DNA of 64,000 bases from assembly GCF_003121625.1 (NCBI RefSeq), contig NZ_QDDJ01000005.1, forward strand, positions 1 to 64,000, given 5' to 3'. Below, in pieces: positions 1 to 9,223 of this stretch (the stretch's first letter is position 1; each line of letters starts with the position of its first letter). Origin of the DNA: Ornithinimicrobium cavernae. GTDB taxonomy: Bacteria > Actinomycetota > Actinomycetes > Actinomycetales > Dermatophilaceae. The position numbers and the translations under genes are program-made. The notes under the pieces are model-generated. The model was not told the origin of the DNA, searched no databases, and was given only the letters and a program-made list of their open reading frames with translations.

Positions 1-191
1 CGGATCGAGGACTTCAGCAATCCCGAACCTACGGACAACACGACGTGCGCGTCACACGTCAACCCCTTTCGCTCCCGCCCCTGCACGGGTCCCGATCCAA
101 CGGCGAAACACCCACACAAAGGTCAGGAGACGTACACATGTGCTAACGTGAGTCACGAGGTCGACGACGGTGACGGTCCTGGGGAGGGGCG
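1..191. other. Left-edge non-coding stretch
   Basis: I see no credible coding frame here. The right part is the upstream region of the DUF222/HNH gene. It has a purine-rich stretch (GGGGAGGGGC, 181-190) directly before the ATG at 192 and a weak -10-like CTAACG near 143. No terminator or RNA gene was recognised. Confidence 0.4.
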
Positions 192-1763
192 ATGGGGGAG
201 ACGTTGCAGCACCAGGAGGTGCGCGGGTGGCTGTCCAGGCTGACCGACGGTGGTGACCTGGAGGCGCTGGCAGGGCAGAGCGGCGCCCAGCTGTGCGACC
301 TGCTCCACGGCCTGGAGCTGGCCAAGAACGCGCTGTCGGCGGCTCAGGCGCGGGTCACCGTGGTCGCGACCGAGACATTGCGCGACGAGGCGGTTGCTGC
401 CGGTGCGCCTCCCTCGCGTGCGGACAAGGGCATCAGCGCTCAGCTGGCCCTGGCGCGCAGGGAGTCGCCGCACGCGGGCTCGCGGCACGTGGGGTTCGCT
501 CGGGCGGTGGTCACCGAGATGCCGCACCTGCACGAGGGGACGAGTGCGGGTCTGGTGCCCGAGTGGACGGCCACCAAGGTGGTTGCCGCCACTGCCTGCC
601 TGTCGCGTGAGCACCGTGGTCTGGTCGACGCGCACCTGGCCGGCCGCTTCGAGCAGGCCTCGGACAAGGAGCTGGTGGCCGCGGCCCGTGCGAAGGCCTA
701 TGAGCTCGACCCCTACGCCTTCACGAATCGTGGCCGCCGGGCAGCGCGGGACCGGCGGGTGACCGTCCGTCCGGCACCAGACGTGATGTCGATGGTCTCC
801 GGCTACCTTCCCGTCGCCCAGGGGGTCGCCTGCTACGCCTCCCTGGATGCGGCGGCCAAGGCGCTGCGGGCGACCGGTGACGAGCGGTCCATGGACCAGC
901 TGCGCGCCGACCTGTTCGTGCAGCGACTAACCGGGCAGGCCGAGGCCGACCGGGTGCCCATCGAGGTCGGCCTGGTGATGAGCGACCGGGCGCTGATGGG
1001 GGCCTCCGAGGAGGCCGCTCGCCTTCAGGGCTTCGGCCCGGTGCCGGCGCCCTATGCGCGTGACCTGGTCGCCAGCGGCGGGCGGGTCTCCGCAGCTGGG
1101 TCTGTCGGTCAGGGCGCGCCCGGTGGCCGGGCGACGGGCGCGACCGTTGGCGCGTGGGCGGACCCGACCGGCGGGACGGGGGTGGACCCGACCGGCGGGA
1201 CGGGGGTGGACCCGACCGGTGGCGCGGGGTCGGACCGGGCCCGGGACGAGGCGCTGGTGTGGCTGGGCCGGCTGTATGCCGATCCCGAGACCGGTGTGGT
1301 CACCGGTCAGGACCGACGACGCCGCCGGTTCACCGGGGCGGTTCGCCGGTTCATCGTTGCCCGGGACCAGGTCTGCCGGACGCCGTGGTGTGACGCGCCC
1401 GTGCGGCACGCGGACCACGTGGTCCCCTGGGCAGCTGGCGGTGAGACCGACCCCACCAACGGCGCCGGACTGTGCGAGGCATGCAACTACGCCAAGGAAG
1501 CCACCGGCTGGCGACATCGGCCGGTCACGCTGCCGGACGGCTCGGTGGTCATCAGGATCACCACGCCGACCGGGCACACCTACGACTGCCACCCACCACC
1601 CGTGCTGCCCACGCGGGGGCGAGTCGGTGGGCAGCGCACGGAGCCGACCGACCTGGGCTCCCCCAGCGGCGGGGCGGGGGAGGGTGCCGGTTCGGCACTG
1701 CTCGACAGGGCTGCGGGAACGAGCCCGCTGGAGAGGCACCTGGAGCACCTGCTCGCAGGCTGA
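192..1763 (+). CDS. DUF222 / HNH endonuclease domain protein (13E12 repeat family)
   Basis: This 523-residue protein has the layout of the abundant actinobacterial 13E12/REP family. An alpha-helical DUF222 region fills most of the first 300 residues. A C-terminal HNH nuclease module lies near residues 393-440, with paired CxxxxC (CRTPWC), the core His in ADHVVPW and CEACN, consistent with a zinc-braced HNH fold. Between them lies a glycine/threonine-rich linker of near-identical DPTGGTGV units. The ATG at 192 follows a purine-rich stretch. The biological role of the family is not established: copies are multiple per genome and often variable, and mobile-DNA or homing activity has been suggested. 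No partner gene is visible, since rtcB follows after a 218-bp gap. Confidence 0.85.
   Translation: MGETLQHQEVRGWLSRLTDGGDLEALAGQSGAQLCDLLHGLELAKNALSAAQARVTVVATETLRDEAVAAGAPPSRADKGISAQLALARRESPHAGSRHVGFARAVVTEMPHLHEGTSAGLVPEWTATKVVAATACLSREHRGLVDAHLAGRFEQASDKELVAAARAKAYELDPYAFTNRGRRAARDRRVTVRPAPDVMSMVSGYLPVAQGVACYASLDAAAKALRATGDERSMDQLRADLFVQRLTGQAEADRVPIEVGLVMSDRALMGASEEAARLQGFGPVPAPYARDLVASGGRVSAAGSVGQGAPGGRATGATVGAWADPTGGTGVDPTGGTGVDPTGGAGSDRARDEALVWLGRLYADPETGVVTGQDRRRRRFTGAVRRFIVARDQVCRTPWCDAPVRHADHVVPWAAGGETDPTNGAGLCEACNYAKEATGWRHRPVTLPDGSVVIRITTPTGHTYDCHPPPVLPTRGRVGGQRTEPTDLGSPSGGAGEGAGSALLDRAAGTSPLERHLEHLLAG
1161..1232 (+). repeat. 24-bp in-frame tandem repeat inside the HNH gene
   Basis: Two identical 24-bp copies (1161-1184 and 1185-1208) are followed by a degenerate third copy (1209-1232). 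They encode DPTGGTGV-type octapeptides in the linker before the HNH domain. Because 24 is a multiple of three, copy-number change would alter linker length without breaking the frame. Confidence 0.85.
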
Positions 1764-1981
1764 CCTGGGTGCGACGCCGACTGTGCGAGGGTGTGCGTGT
1801 CTCAGCGGATGGGCCTGGACGGGACGTGAGCGCGAGCGCCAGCCAGCGTGCCGTGGCGTGTCGGCGATCCCACCGGTGGTGCGTCAACCAGTCGTGCGGG
1901 CCGCGGGATCCTGCGACGCTGAGGGTGGTGGGGTGTCCCCGGGCCCACCAGGCGCCCCGCGGCCGGCTTGGGAGGAGGGTC

Positions 1982-3151
1982 ATGGAGCGGATCACTGAGC
2001 GACTGATCAGCTGGGCGAGCGTGCTGGAGGGTCAGACCCGCGAGCAGGCGCTGCGCGCGTCCCTCCTGCCGTTCGTCCACCCGCGCGTTGCGCTGATGCC
2101 CGACGCGCACCTCGGGTTGGGCGCCACGGTCGGCTCCGTCATCCCGACTGAGCGGGCGGTCATCCCTGCGGCGGTGGGGGTCGACATCGGGTGCGGCATG
2201 ATCGCGGTGCGCACCCAGTTCACGGCTGACGACCTCGCCGGCAGGTCGCTGACGCCGTTGCGCACCTCGATCGAGGGGGCCGTGCCCCTGTCGGCGGGCG
2301 TCTCGAACCGCACGGTGCACGCATCGGCCGAGCCGCGCGTGGCGGAGCTCGAGACCCTGGCGGCCGAGACGGGGTTCGAGCCGGGTGAGCGTGCGGGGCG
2401 CTGGCGGTTGCAGCTGGGCACGCTGGGCTCCGGCAACCACTTCATCGAGGTGAGCCTCGACGAGCAGGACCGGGTGTGGGCCTTCCTGCACTCCGGATCG
2501 CGGGGCGTGGGCAACAAGATCGCCCGCCACCACATCGGGGTCGCCCGCGAGCTGTGCCGGAAGGGGCACATCCGGCTGCCGGACCGCGACCTCGCCTATC
2601 TCGTGGAGGACACCGAGGAGTTCGCGGCCTATCTCGGTGAGCTGCGCTGGGCGCAGCACTACGCACTGCTCAACCGGGACGAGATGATGGACCGGGTCCT
2701 GGCCTGCCTCTCCGAGTTCCTGGACGTCCCGGTGGTCGAGCAGGAACGCGTGAACTGCCATCACAACTTCACCGAGCAGGAGCGCCACTTCGGTCGCACC
2801 CTCTGGGTCACCCGCAAGGGCGCCATCGAGGCGCGCGAGGGTCAGCCGGGGCTGATCCCGGGTTCGATGGGCACCCGGTCCTACGTCGTCTCCGGACTCG
2901 GCAACCCGTTGTCACTCTGCTCTGCCCCGCACGGCGCGGGGCGCCAGTTCAGTCGCACGGCCGCGCGCAAGAGGTTCACCCGCGAGCAGCTCCGCGAGGC
3001 GATGGTCGGCATCGAGTTCCGCGACATCAAGGCCTTCCTCGACGAGATCCCGGCTGCCTACAAGGACATCGACCAGGTCATGGCGGACGCGGCCGACCTC
3101 GTGACGATCCGGCACACGCTGCGTCAGGTCGTCAACGTCAAGGGCGACTGA
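1982..3151 (+). CDS. rtcB: RtcB family RNA-splicing ligase
   Basis: RtcB joins RNA 2',3'-cyclic phosphate (via 3'-phosphate) to 5'-OH ends, using GTP and manganese through a guanylylated histidine. This 389-residue protein carries the family signatures in order: DAHLGLGATVG, VDIGCGM (metal-binding Cys near residue 70), GTLGSGNHF, HSGSRGVG, NCHHNF, GSMGTRSY and SAPHGAGR, whose His (about residue 317) is the expected guanylylation site. The ATG at 1982 has a strong ribosome site, GGAGGAGGG (1971-1979). The same frame stays open upstream but has no homology there. No archease, RtcA or RtcR gene is adjacent, so repair versus tRNA maturation cannot be decided from context. Confidence 0.95.
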   Translation: MERITERLISWASVLEGQTREQALRASLLPFVHPRVALMPDAHLGLGATVGSVIPTERAVIPAAVGVDIGCGMIAVRTQFTADDLAGRSLTPLRTSIEGAVPLSAGVSNRTVHASAEPRVAELETLAAETGFEPGERAGRWRLQLGTLGSGNHFIEVSLDEQDRVWAFLHSGSRGVGNKIARHHIGVARELCRKGHIRLPDRDLAYLVEDTEEFAAYLGELRWAQHYALLNRDEMMDRVLACLSEFLDVPVVEQERVNCHHNFTEQERHFGRTLWVTRKGAIEAREGQPGLIPGSMGTRSYVVSGLGNPLSLCSAPHGAGRQFSRTAARKRFTREQLREAMVGIEFRDIKAFLDEIPAAYKDIDQVMADAADLVTIRHTLRQVVNVKGD

Positions 3152-3193
3152 CATCCCGCCGGCGACGCCATGGCGGTCCTCAGGTCACGAGAA

Positions 3194-3227
3194 TGCAAAA
3201 TCTTGCAGAACTCGTAGCGCTTTTGCG
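3194..3227. promoter_or_regulatory. Putative MalR/LacI-type operator upstream of the pullulanase gene
   Basis: TGCAAAATCTTGCA (3194-3207) is an inverted repeat with arms TGCAA/TTGCA. It contains the heptamer CTTGCAG (3202-3208), which I recall as the half-site of Streptomyces MalR in front of maltose and amylase genes. A further TTTTGCG lies at 3221-3227. It sits 66-99 bp before the ATG of a starch-degrading enzyme, which suits maltodextrin-responsive repression. No matching regulator gene is in the window. The regulator assignment is inference. Confidence 0.5.
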
Positions 3228-3292
3228 GGCGTCGCCCTAGGCTGACCGACGGCCCCCACACGCCGCCCCTGTGCTCGATCAACGGAGATCCC

Positions 3293-6200
3293 ATGGCTCG
3301 CCTGCTGTCCGCCGCCCTTGCCGCCTCGGCCCTCGCCGCGACCGCCGCCCTCGCTCCCGCAGCCGCGGTCCCGTCAGACACCCTGCGGGTCGCCGGCGCC
3401 ACCCCGGTCGCCGGCGCCACCCACGCCGCAGGCCCCACCGCGCTCGCCGGCGCCACCCACGCCGCCGGCGCCACCCACGCCGCAGGCCCCACCGCGCTCG
3501 CCGACGAGGCGCCCGGTCGCACCGTCACCCTGGTCGGCTCGCTCCAGGACGAGCTCGGTTGCGGTGCCGACTGGGACCCCGCGTGCCCGGCCACCCGGCT
3601 GGACCTGATCGATCCGGAGGGCACGGCATACTCCGGTGTCTTTGAGGTGCCCGCGGGCGACTGGGAGTTCAAGATCGCCCTGGACGGCGGCTGGGACGAG
3701 AGCCATCCCGCCGCCAACGTGCCGCTGGTGCTCGAGGGGCCCGCCACGATCGCGTTCGGCTACGACGACGAGACGCAGGCCTACTCGGTGACCCCCACCG
3801 CGCTGGCCGGTGACGTCACTGACGAGGACCGGGCCCTCGCCGGGGACAGCCTGCGCAAGCCGGTGACCTCCGAGCAGTTCTACTTCGTGATGGCCGACCG
3901 CTTCGCCAACGGCGACGAGGGCAACGACCGCGGCGGGATCGAGGGTGACCGCCTGGACCACGGCTTCGACCCCACCGACAAGGGCTTCTACCACGGCGGT
4001 GACCTGGCTGGTCTGCGCGAGCAGCTGGACTACATCCAGGGGCTGGGCACGACCGCGATCTGGCTGACGCCCTCCTTCACGAACCGTCCGGTGCAGGGCA
4101 GCGGCGCCGACGCGAGTGCCGGCTACCACGGCTACTGGATCACCGACTTCACCCAGATCGACCCCCACCTGGGTGGCAACGCCGAGATGCGGGCGCTGAT
4201 CGACGACGCCCATGCGCGCGGGATGAAGGTCTACTTCGACATCATCACCAACCACACCGCCGACGTCATCGACTACGAGGGCGACAGCAGCGCCTACGTC
4301 TCCAAGGAGGCCAGCCCCTACCGCACCGCGACGGGCGAGGTCTTCGACGACGCCGACTACGCCGGCACCGACGAGTTCCCCGAGGTCGACCCGGCCACGT
4401 CCTTTCCCTACGTCCCGACCTTCCGCACCGAGCAGGACGCGACCGCCAAGGTCCCCGAGTGGCTCAATGACCCGCGGCTCTACCACAACCGCGGCGACTC
4501 GACCTTTGCCGGCGAGTCCAGCACCTACGGCGACTTCGTCGGCCTGGACGACCTGTGGACCGAGCGCCACGAGGTGGTCGACGGCATGGTCGACATCTAC
4601 TCCACGTGGGCGGACTTCGGCATCGACGGGTTTCGTGTCGACACGGTCAAGCACGTCAACATGGAGTTCTGGCAGGAGTTCAGCCCGCGGGTGCTGGAGT
4701 CCGCGCGGGAGGGCAACGCCGACTTCTTCATGTTCGGCGAGGTCTTCGACGGCGATCCCCGCTTCATGAGCCGCTACACCACGACCGGCGCGCTGCCGGC
4801 CACCATCGACTTCGGGTTCCAGGGACGCTCCCTGGACTTCGCCAAGGGTGCCGCGACGACCGGTCTGCGCGACTTCTACGCGATGGACGACTACTACACG
4901 GATGCCGACTCCAACGCCTACCAGCTGCCCACCTTCACCGGCAACCACGACATGGGCCGCGCGGCGATGATGCTCGCCGGTGCAGGTTTCACGGGTGCGG
5001 AGCTGCAGGCCCGAGTCGAGCTGACCAACGAGCTGATGTTCCTCACCCGGGGCCAGCCGGTCGTCTACTACGGGGACGAGCAGGGCCTCATCGGCTCGGG
5101 CGGGGACAAGGACGCCCGGCAGGACCTGTTCGCCACCCAGGTGCCGCAGTATGCCGAGGAACCGGTGATCGCCGCCCCCTCCGGCAGCATGGACCGCTAC
5201 GACACCAGGCACCCGCTCTACCGTCAGATCGCCGCGCTGGCCGACCTCCGGCAGGAGCACCCGGCCCTGGTGGACGGCGCGCAGATCCATCGCTACGCCT
5301 CGGCACAGGAGGGGATCTTCGCGGTCAGCAGGGTCGACGCGGACGAGCAGGTGGAGTACCTCGTCGTGGCCAACAACTCGACCGAGCCGGCCACGGCGGT
5401 CGTCCCGACCTATGCCGCTCACAGCACCTTCAGAGGCATCTACGGCGACACCGGGAAGGTCAGGACGGACCGGCTCGGCCGCGTCGAGGTCGAGGTGGCC
5501 CCGCTGTCCGTCGAGGTCTACCAGGGCGCGAGGCTGAAGACGTCCCCGAACGCCCCCGCGGTCTACCTCACCGAGCCGTCGGGCGGCACGGTGGGCGGTC
5601 GTGCGGAGATCGGTGCGGCCACGCCGGACAACGTCTTTGCGCAGGTCACCTTCGCCTACCGACCCGTCGGGACACACGAGTGGACCGCCCTCGGCACCGA
5701 CGACAACGCCCCCTACCGCGTCTTCCACGACGTCACCGCGGTGCCGCACGGCACGCTGCTGGAGTACCGCGCGATCCTGCAGGACGCCACCGGCAACCTG
5801 TCGGTCGACTCCTCCTGGGCACGCGTCGGCGCGGAGTCCGGCGGGGGCGGTGGGGAGGCCCCGGGCCCCATCGGGCCGATCACCCAGCCCGACTTCGTCT
5901 CCGCGCCCGGCTCGCACAACTCCGAGATGGGGTGCCCCGGGGACTGGCAGCCCGAGTGCGACCAGGCCCAGCTGACCCTGGACGCCAACGACCAGATCTG
6001 GAAGGGCACCTACGACCTGCCCGCCGGTGACTACGCCTACAAGGCGGCGGTCGACAAGAGCTGGGACGAGAACTACGGCCAGGGCGGCGCGCCGGGCGGC
6101 GCGGACATCCCCTACACCGCACCCGGCGGGCCGGTCACCTTCTACTACGACCACGCCACGCACTGGATCACCAGCGACGCGCAGGGCCCGGTCCTCACTG

Positions 6201-9163
6201 CTCCGGGCAGCTTCCAGTCCGAGCTCGGCTGCCCGGGGGACTGGTCCCCGGACTGCATGCTGCCCTGGCTGCAGGACCCGGACGGCGACGGCACCTACAC
6301 CTGGTCCAGCACGCAGGTGCCGGCCGGCAACTACGAGTTCAAGGTCGCCCACGGCCTCAGCTGGGACGAGAGCTACCCCGGCAGCAATGTCCCGGTGAGC
6401 GTGCCCAGCGACGGTGTGGTGCTGACCATCACCTACGTCCTGGCCACCCACGAGGTGAGCGTCAGCACCTCGGAGGCGGGGGTGGCCCCGGACCTGACGG
6501 CCGCCAAGGCGCACTGGCTGGCACCCGGGCTCCTCGCCTGGCCCGCCGACGCGGTGCCGGCTGGAACTGACCCGGCGCTGTTGGACTGGCGTCTGCACTG
6601 GTCACCCGACGGTGGCCTGGCGGTCGACGCGGAGGCGGTCACCGGCGGTCGGTCGGCCCCACTCACCTACGACCCGGCCGGCCTGCCCGAGGACGTCGTG
6701 GCGCAGCGGCCGGAGCTGGCCGACTACCTGTCGCTGCGGCTGGACCGGAAGACCACGAAGGAGGTCGGGGAGATCCTGCGGGGTCAGGTCGCCGTCGCGC
6801 TCTACGACGACCTCGGGCGACTCATGGATGCCACCGGCGTGCAGATCCCGGGGGTCCTCGACAGCCTGTATGCCGAGGCGCTGGACACGCAGCTGGGCGC
6901 CACCTGGCAGGCGGGCCGGCCCACGGTGAGCCTGTGGGCACCGACCGCGCAGGACGTGGACCTGCTCCTGTGGCCGGCCGACGCGGCCGCCGAGGCACCG
7001 GTCGAGGAGGCGCAGCGGGTCGACCTCGCGCGTGCCCAGGACGGCAGCTGGTCGGCGAAGGGCGACCGCGACTGGGCGGGCCGTCACTATCTCTATGCCG
7101 TGGAGGTCTTCGCGCCGAGCACGGGGGAGGTGGAGACGAACCTGGTGACCGACCCCTACTCGGTCGCGCTGACGCTCAACTCGACCCGGTCCGTCCTGGT
7201 CGACCTGGACGACCCGGCCCTGCAGCCGGAGCTGTGGCGCACCACGCAGGCACCGGTCCTCGCCGACGAGGTCGACCAGACCATCTACGAGCTGCATGTG
7301 CGGGACTTCTCGCTCAGCGATCCCGACGTGCCTCAGGAGCACCGCGGGTCCTACCTCGCCTTCGCCGACGACAGCCACGGCACGCGGCACCTCGAGGCGC
7401 TCGCCGAGGCGGGCCTGAACACCGTGCACCTGCTGCCGACGTTCGACATCGCCTCCATCGAGGAGGACCCCGCCGCACAGACCACCCCGGACTGTGACCT
7501 GGAGGCCCTCGCCCCGGACAGCCCGGAGCAGCAGGCCTGCATCAAGGCGCAGGCCGGGTCCGACGCGTTCAACTGGGGCTACGACCCGTGGCACTTCCTG
7601 GCACCGGAGGGGTCCTACGCCTCCACGCCCGAGGCGGCCCACGGCGGCGCCCGCGTCGCGGAGTTCCGCACCATGGTCGGCGGGCTGCACGACTCCGGCC
7701 TGCGCGTCGTGCTGGACCAGGTCTACAACCACACGGCGCAGTCGGGTCAGGGGGAGAAGTCGGTGCTCGACAGGGTCGTGCCCGGCTACTACCACCGGCT
7801 CAACGCCATGGGTGCGGTCGAGACGTCCACCTGCTGCCAGAACGTGGCGACCGAGCACGCGATGGCGCAGAAGCTGATGGTCGACTCGGTCGTGCTGTGG
7901 GCCCGTGACTACAAGGTCGACGGGTTCCGGTTCGACCTGATGGGTCACCACTCGCGGGACACCATGGAGGCGGTGCGGGCGGCTCTCGATGAGCTGACCG
8001 TGGACGAGGACGGAGTGGACGGTTCGGCCGTCACCCTCTACGGCGAGGGCTGGAACTTCGGGGAGGTCGCCGGCAACCGGCTGTTCCACCAGGCCGTCCA
8101 GGGCCAGCTCGCCGGGACCAGCATCGGCACTTTCAACGACCGGCTGCGCGACGCGGTCCGGGGCGGTGGCCCGTTCGACGAGGACCCACGCCGGCAGGGC
8201 TTCGGCTCCGGGCAGTTCACCGACCCCAACGGCGCACCGGTCAACGGTGACGAGGCGACCCAGCAGCGTTCGCTGGCGCACGACACCGACCTGGTGCAGA
8301 TCGGGCTGGCCGGCAACCTGCGGGACTTCGCGTTCCGCAGCGCCGAGACCGGCGAGGTCGTCCGCGGGGTCGAGCTGGACTACAACGGGGCCCCTGCCGC
8401 CTATGCCGAGGACCCCGACGAGATCATCAACTACGTCGATGCCCACGACAACGAGACGCTCTTCGACGCGCTGACGCTGAAGCTGCCGCAGGCCACATCG
8501 ATGGCGGACCGGGTGCGGATGAACACCCTGTCCCTGGCGACCGTCACCCTCAGCCAGAGCCCCTCGTTCTGGCACGCGGGCGCCGACCTGCTGCGCAGCA
8601 AGAGCCTGGACCGCAACTCCTACGACAGCGGCGACTGGTTCAACCTGCTCGACCTCACGATGACCGACAACGGCTTCGGGCGTGGGCTGCCGCCGGAGGC
8701 CGACAACGGCGCCAAGTGGGACTACCAGCGCCCGCTGCTGGCCGACCCGGCGCTGAAGCCCTCCCCGGAGGACATCGCGACGGCCTCGGCCGCCGCCCAG
8801 GACCTGCTGGAGCTGCGCTCCTCCACGCCGCTGTTCCGGCTCGGCACGGCCGCGGCGATCAGCGACAAGGTCTCCTTCCCGGTGTCCGGCACCCCGGACG
8901 CGCACGACGGCGTGATCGTCATGCGGATCGACGACACCGTGGGCGCGGACACCGACCCGGCGCTGGACGGCCTGGTCGTGGTCCTCAACGCCAGCGACGA
9001 GCCGGTCGAGCAGGTCCTGCCCGGTATGGCGGGTGCCCACCTCTCCCTGTCCCCGGTCCAGGCCGGTGGCTCGGACGAGGTGGTCAAGGGGTCCGTCTGG
9101 GAGGCCGGCTCCGGGACGGTGTCGGTCCCGGCGCGCACCGTGGCGGTGTTCGTCCAGCGCTAG
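3293..9163 (+). CDS. pulA: Secreted alpha-amylase / pullulanase fusion (pullulanase-type alpha-1,6-glucosidase)
   Basis: This extracellular enzyme should attack alpha-1,4 and alpha-1,6 bonds of starch, glycogen or pullulan. Its 1956 residues hold a signal peptide (1-26), an Ala/Gly/Thr repeat linker (33-70), an X25-type starch-binding module (about 78-165, GSLQDELGC), and a first GH13 barrel (about 190-640) with nucleophile region GFRVDTV (near 445), acid/base FGEVFDGD (near 482) and TGNHD (near 550). Two more X25 modules follow (about 868-1060), then the pullulanase N-domain, CBM48 (near 1201) and a second GH13 barrel starting at QTIYELHVRDF (near 1328). That barrel has GFRFDLMGHH, YGEGWNFGE and DAHDNET, and a DUF3372-like C-terminus. 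Both catalytic triads look intact. There is no LPXTG or anchor, so the protein is probably released. A MalR-like operator lies upstream. Confidence 0.93.
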   Translation: MARLLSAALAASALAATAALAPAAAVPSDTLRVAGATPVAGATHAAGPTALAGATHAAGATHAAGPTALADEAPGRTVTLVGSLQDELGCGADWDPACPATRLDLIDPEGTAYSGVFEVPAGDWEFKIALDGGWDESHPAANVPLVLEGPATIAFGYDDETQAYSVTPTALAGDVTDEDRALAGDSLRKPVTSEQFYFVMADRFANGDEGNDRGGIEGDRLDHGFDPTDKGFYHGGDLAGLREQLDYIQGLGTTAIWLTPSFTNRPVQGSGADASAGYHGYWITDFTQIDPHLGGNAEMRALIDDAHARGMKVYFDIITNHTADVIDYEGDSSAYVSKEASPYRTATGEVFDDADYAGTDEFPEVDPATSFPYVPTFRTEQDATAKVPEWLNDPRLYHNRGDSTFAGESSTYGDFVGLDDLWTERHEVVDGMVDIYSTWADFGIDGFRVDTVKHVNMEFWQEFSPRVLESAREGNADFFMFGEVFDGDPRFMSRYTTTGALPATIDFGFQGRSLDFAKGAATTGLRDFYAMDDYYTDADSNAYQLPTFTGNHDMGRAAMMLAGAGFTGAELQARVELTNELMFLTRGQPVVYYGDEQGLIGSGGDKDARQDLFATQVPQYAEEPVIAAPSGSMDRYDTRHPLYRQIAALADLRQEHPALVDGAQIHRYASAQEGIFAVSRVDADEQVEYLVVANNSTEPATAVVPTYAAHSTFRGIYGDTGKVRTDRLGRVEVEVAPLSVEVYQGARLKTSPNAPAVYLTEPSGGTVGGRAEIGAATPDNVFAQVTFAYRPVGTHEWTALGTDDNAPYRVFHDVTAVPHGTLLEYRAILQDATGNLSVDSSWARVGAESGGGGGEAPGPIGPITQPDFVSAPGSHNSEMGCPGDWQPECDQAQLTLDANDQIWKGTYDLPAGDYAYKAAVDKSWDENYGQGGAPGGADIPYTAPGGPVTFYYDHATHWITSDAQGPVLTAPGSFQSELGCPGDWSPDCMLPWLQDPDGDGTYTWSSTQVPAGNYEFKVAHGLSWDESYPGSNVPVSVPSDGVVLTITYVLATHEVSVSTSEAGVAPDLTAAKAHWLAPGLLAWPADAVPAGTDPALLDWRLHWSPDGGLAVDAEAVTGGRSAPLTYDPAGLPEDVVAQRPELADYLSLRLDRKTTKEVGEILRGQVAVALYDDLGRLMDATGVQIPGVLDSLYAEALDTQLGATWQAGRPTVSLWAPTAQDVDLLLWPADAAAEAPVEEAQRVDLARAQDGSWSAKGDRDWAGRHYLYAVEVFAPSTGEVETNLVTDPYSVALTLNSTRSVLVDLDDPALQPELWRTTQAPVLADEVDQTIYELHVRDFSLSDPDVPQEHRGSYLAFADDSHGTRHLEALAEAGLNTVHLLPTFDIASIEEDPAAQTTPDCDLEALAPDSPEQQACIKAQAGSDAFNWGYDPWHFLAPEGSYASTPEAAHGGARVAEFRTMVGGLHDSGLRVVLDQVYNHTAQSGQGEKSVLDRVVPGYYHRLNAMGAVETSTCCQNVATEHAMAQKLMVDSVVLWARDYKVDGFRFDLMGHHSRDTMEAVRAALDELTVDEDGVDGSAVTLYGEGWNFGEVAGNRLFHQAVQGQLAGTSIGTFNDRLRDAVRGGGPFDEDPRRQGFGSGQFTDPNGAPVNGDEATQQRSLAHDTDLVQIGLAGNLRDFAFRSAETGEVVRGVELDYNGAPAAYAEDPDEIINYVDAHDNETLFDALTLKLPQATSMADRVRMNTLSLATVTLSQSPSFWHAGADLLRSKSLDRNSYDSGDWFNLLDLTMTDNGFGRGLPPEADNGAKWDYQRPLLADPALKPSPEDIATASAAAQDLLELRSSTPLFRLGTAAAISDKVSFPVSGTPDAHDGVIVMRIDDTVGADTDPALDGLVVVLNASDEPVEQVLPGMAGAHLSLSPVQAGGSDEVVKGSVWEAGSGTVSVPARTVAVFVQR
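3389..3502 (+). repeat. Low-complexity Ala-Gly-Thr repeat in the N-terminus of the pullulanase fusion
   Basis: Near-identical 15-18 bp units (GCCGGCGCCACCCACGCC and variants) encode repeated AGATHAAGPTALA-like blocks just after the signal peptide. It is probably a flexible linker between the cleavage site and the first starch-binding module, and the repeats make it prone to length variation. Confidence 0.8.
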
Positions 9164-9223
9164 GACGACGGCGCCCTGGGTGCGCTCCACGGTGGTGTTC
9201 CGACCAGGGCCGGGTGGGTGCCC

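Noticed and set aside
1472-1981. In-frame N-terminal extension of RtcB
   Set aside because: It overlaps the HNH gene in another frame; the ATG at 1982 has a strong ribosome site and family similarity begins there.
3374-6598. Long minus-strand open frame (1074 codons) opposite the pullulanase gene
   Set aside because: It is the GC-bias mirror of the plus-strand gene, Arg/Gly/Val-rich without any domain. The plus-strand frame has clear GH13 motifs.
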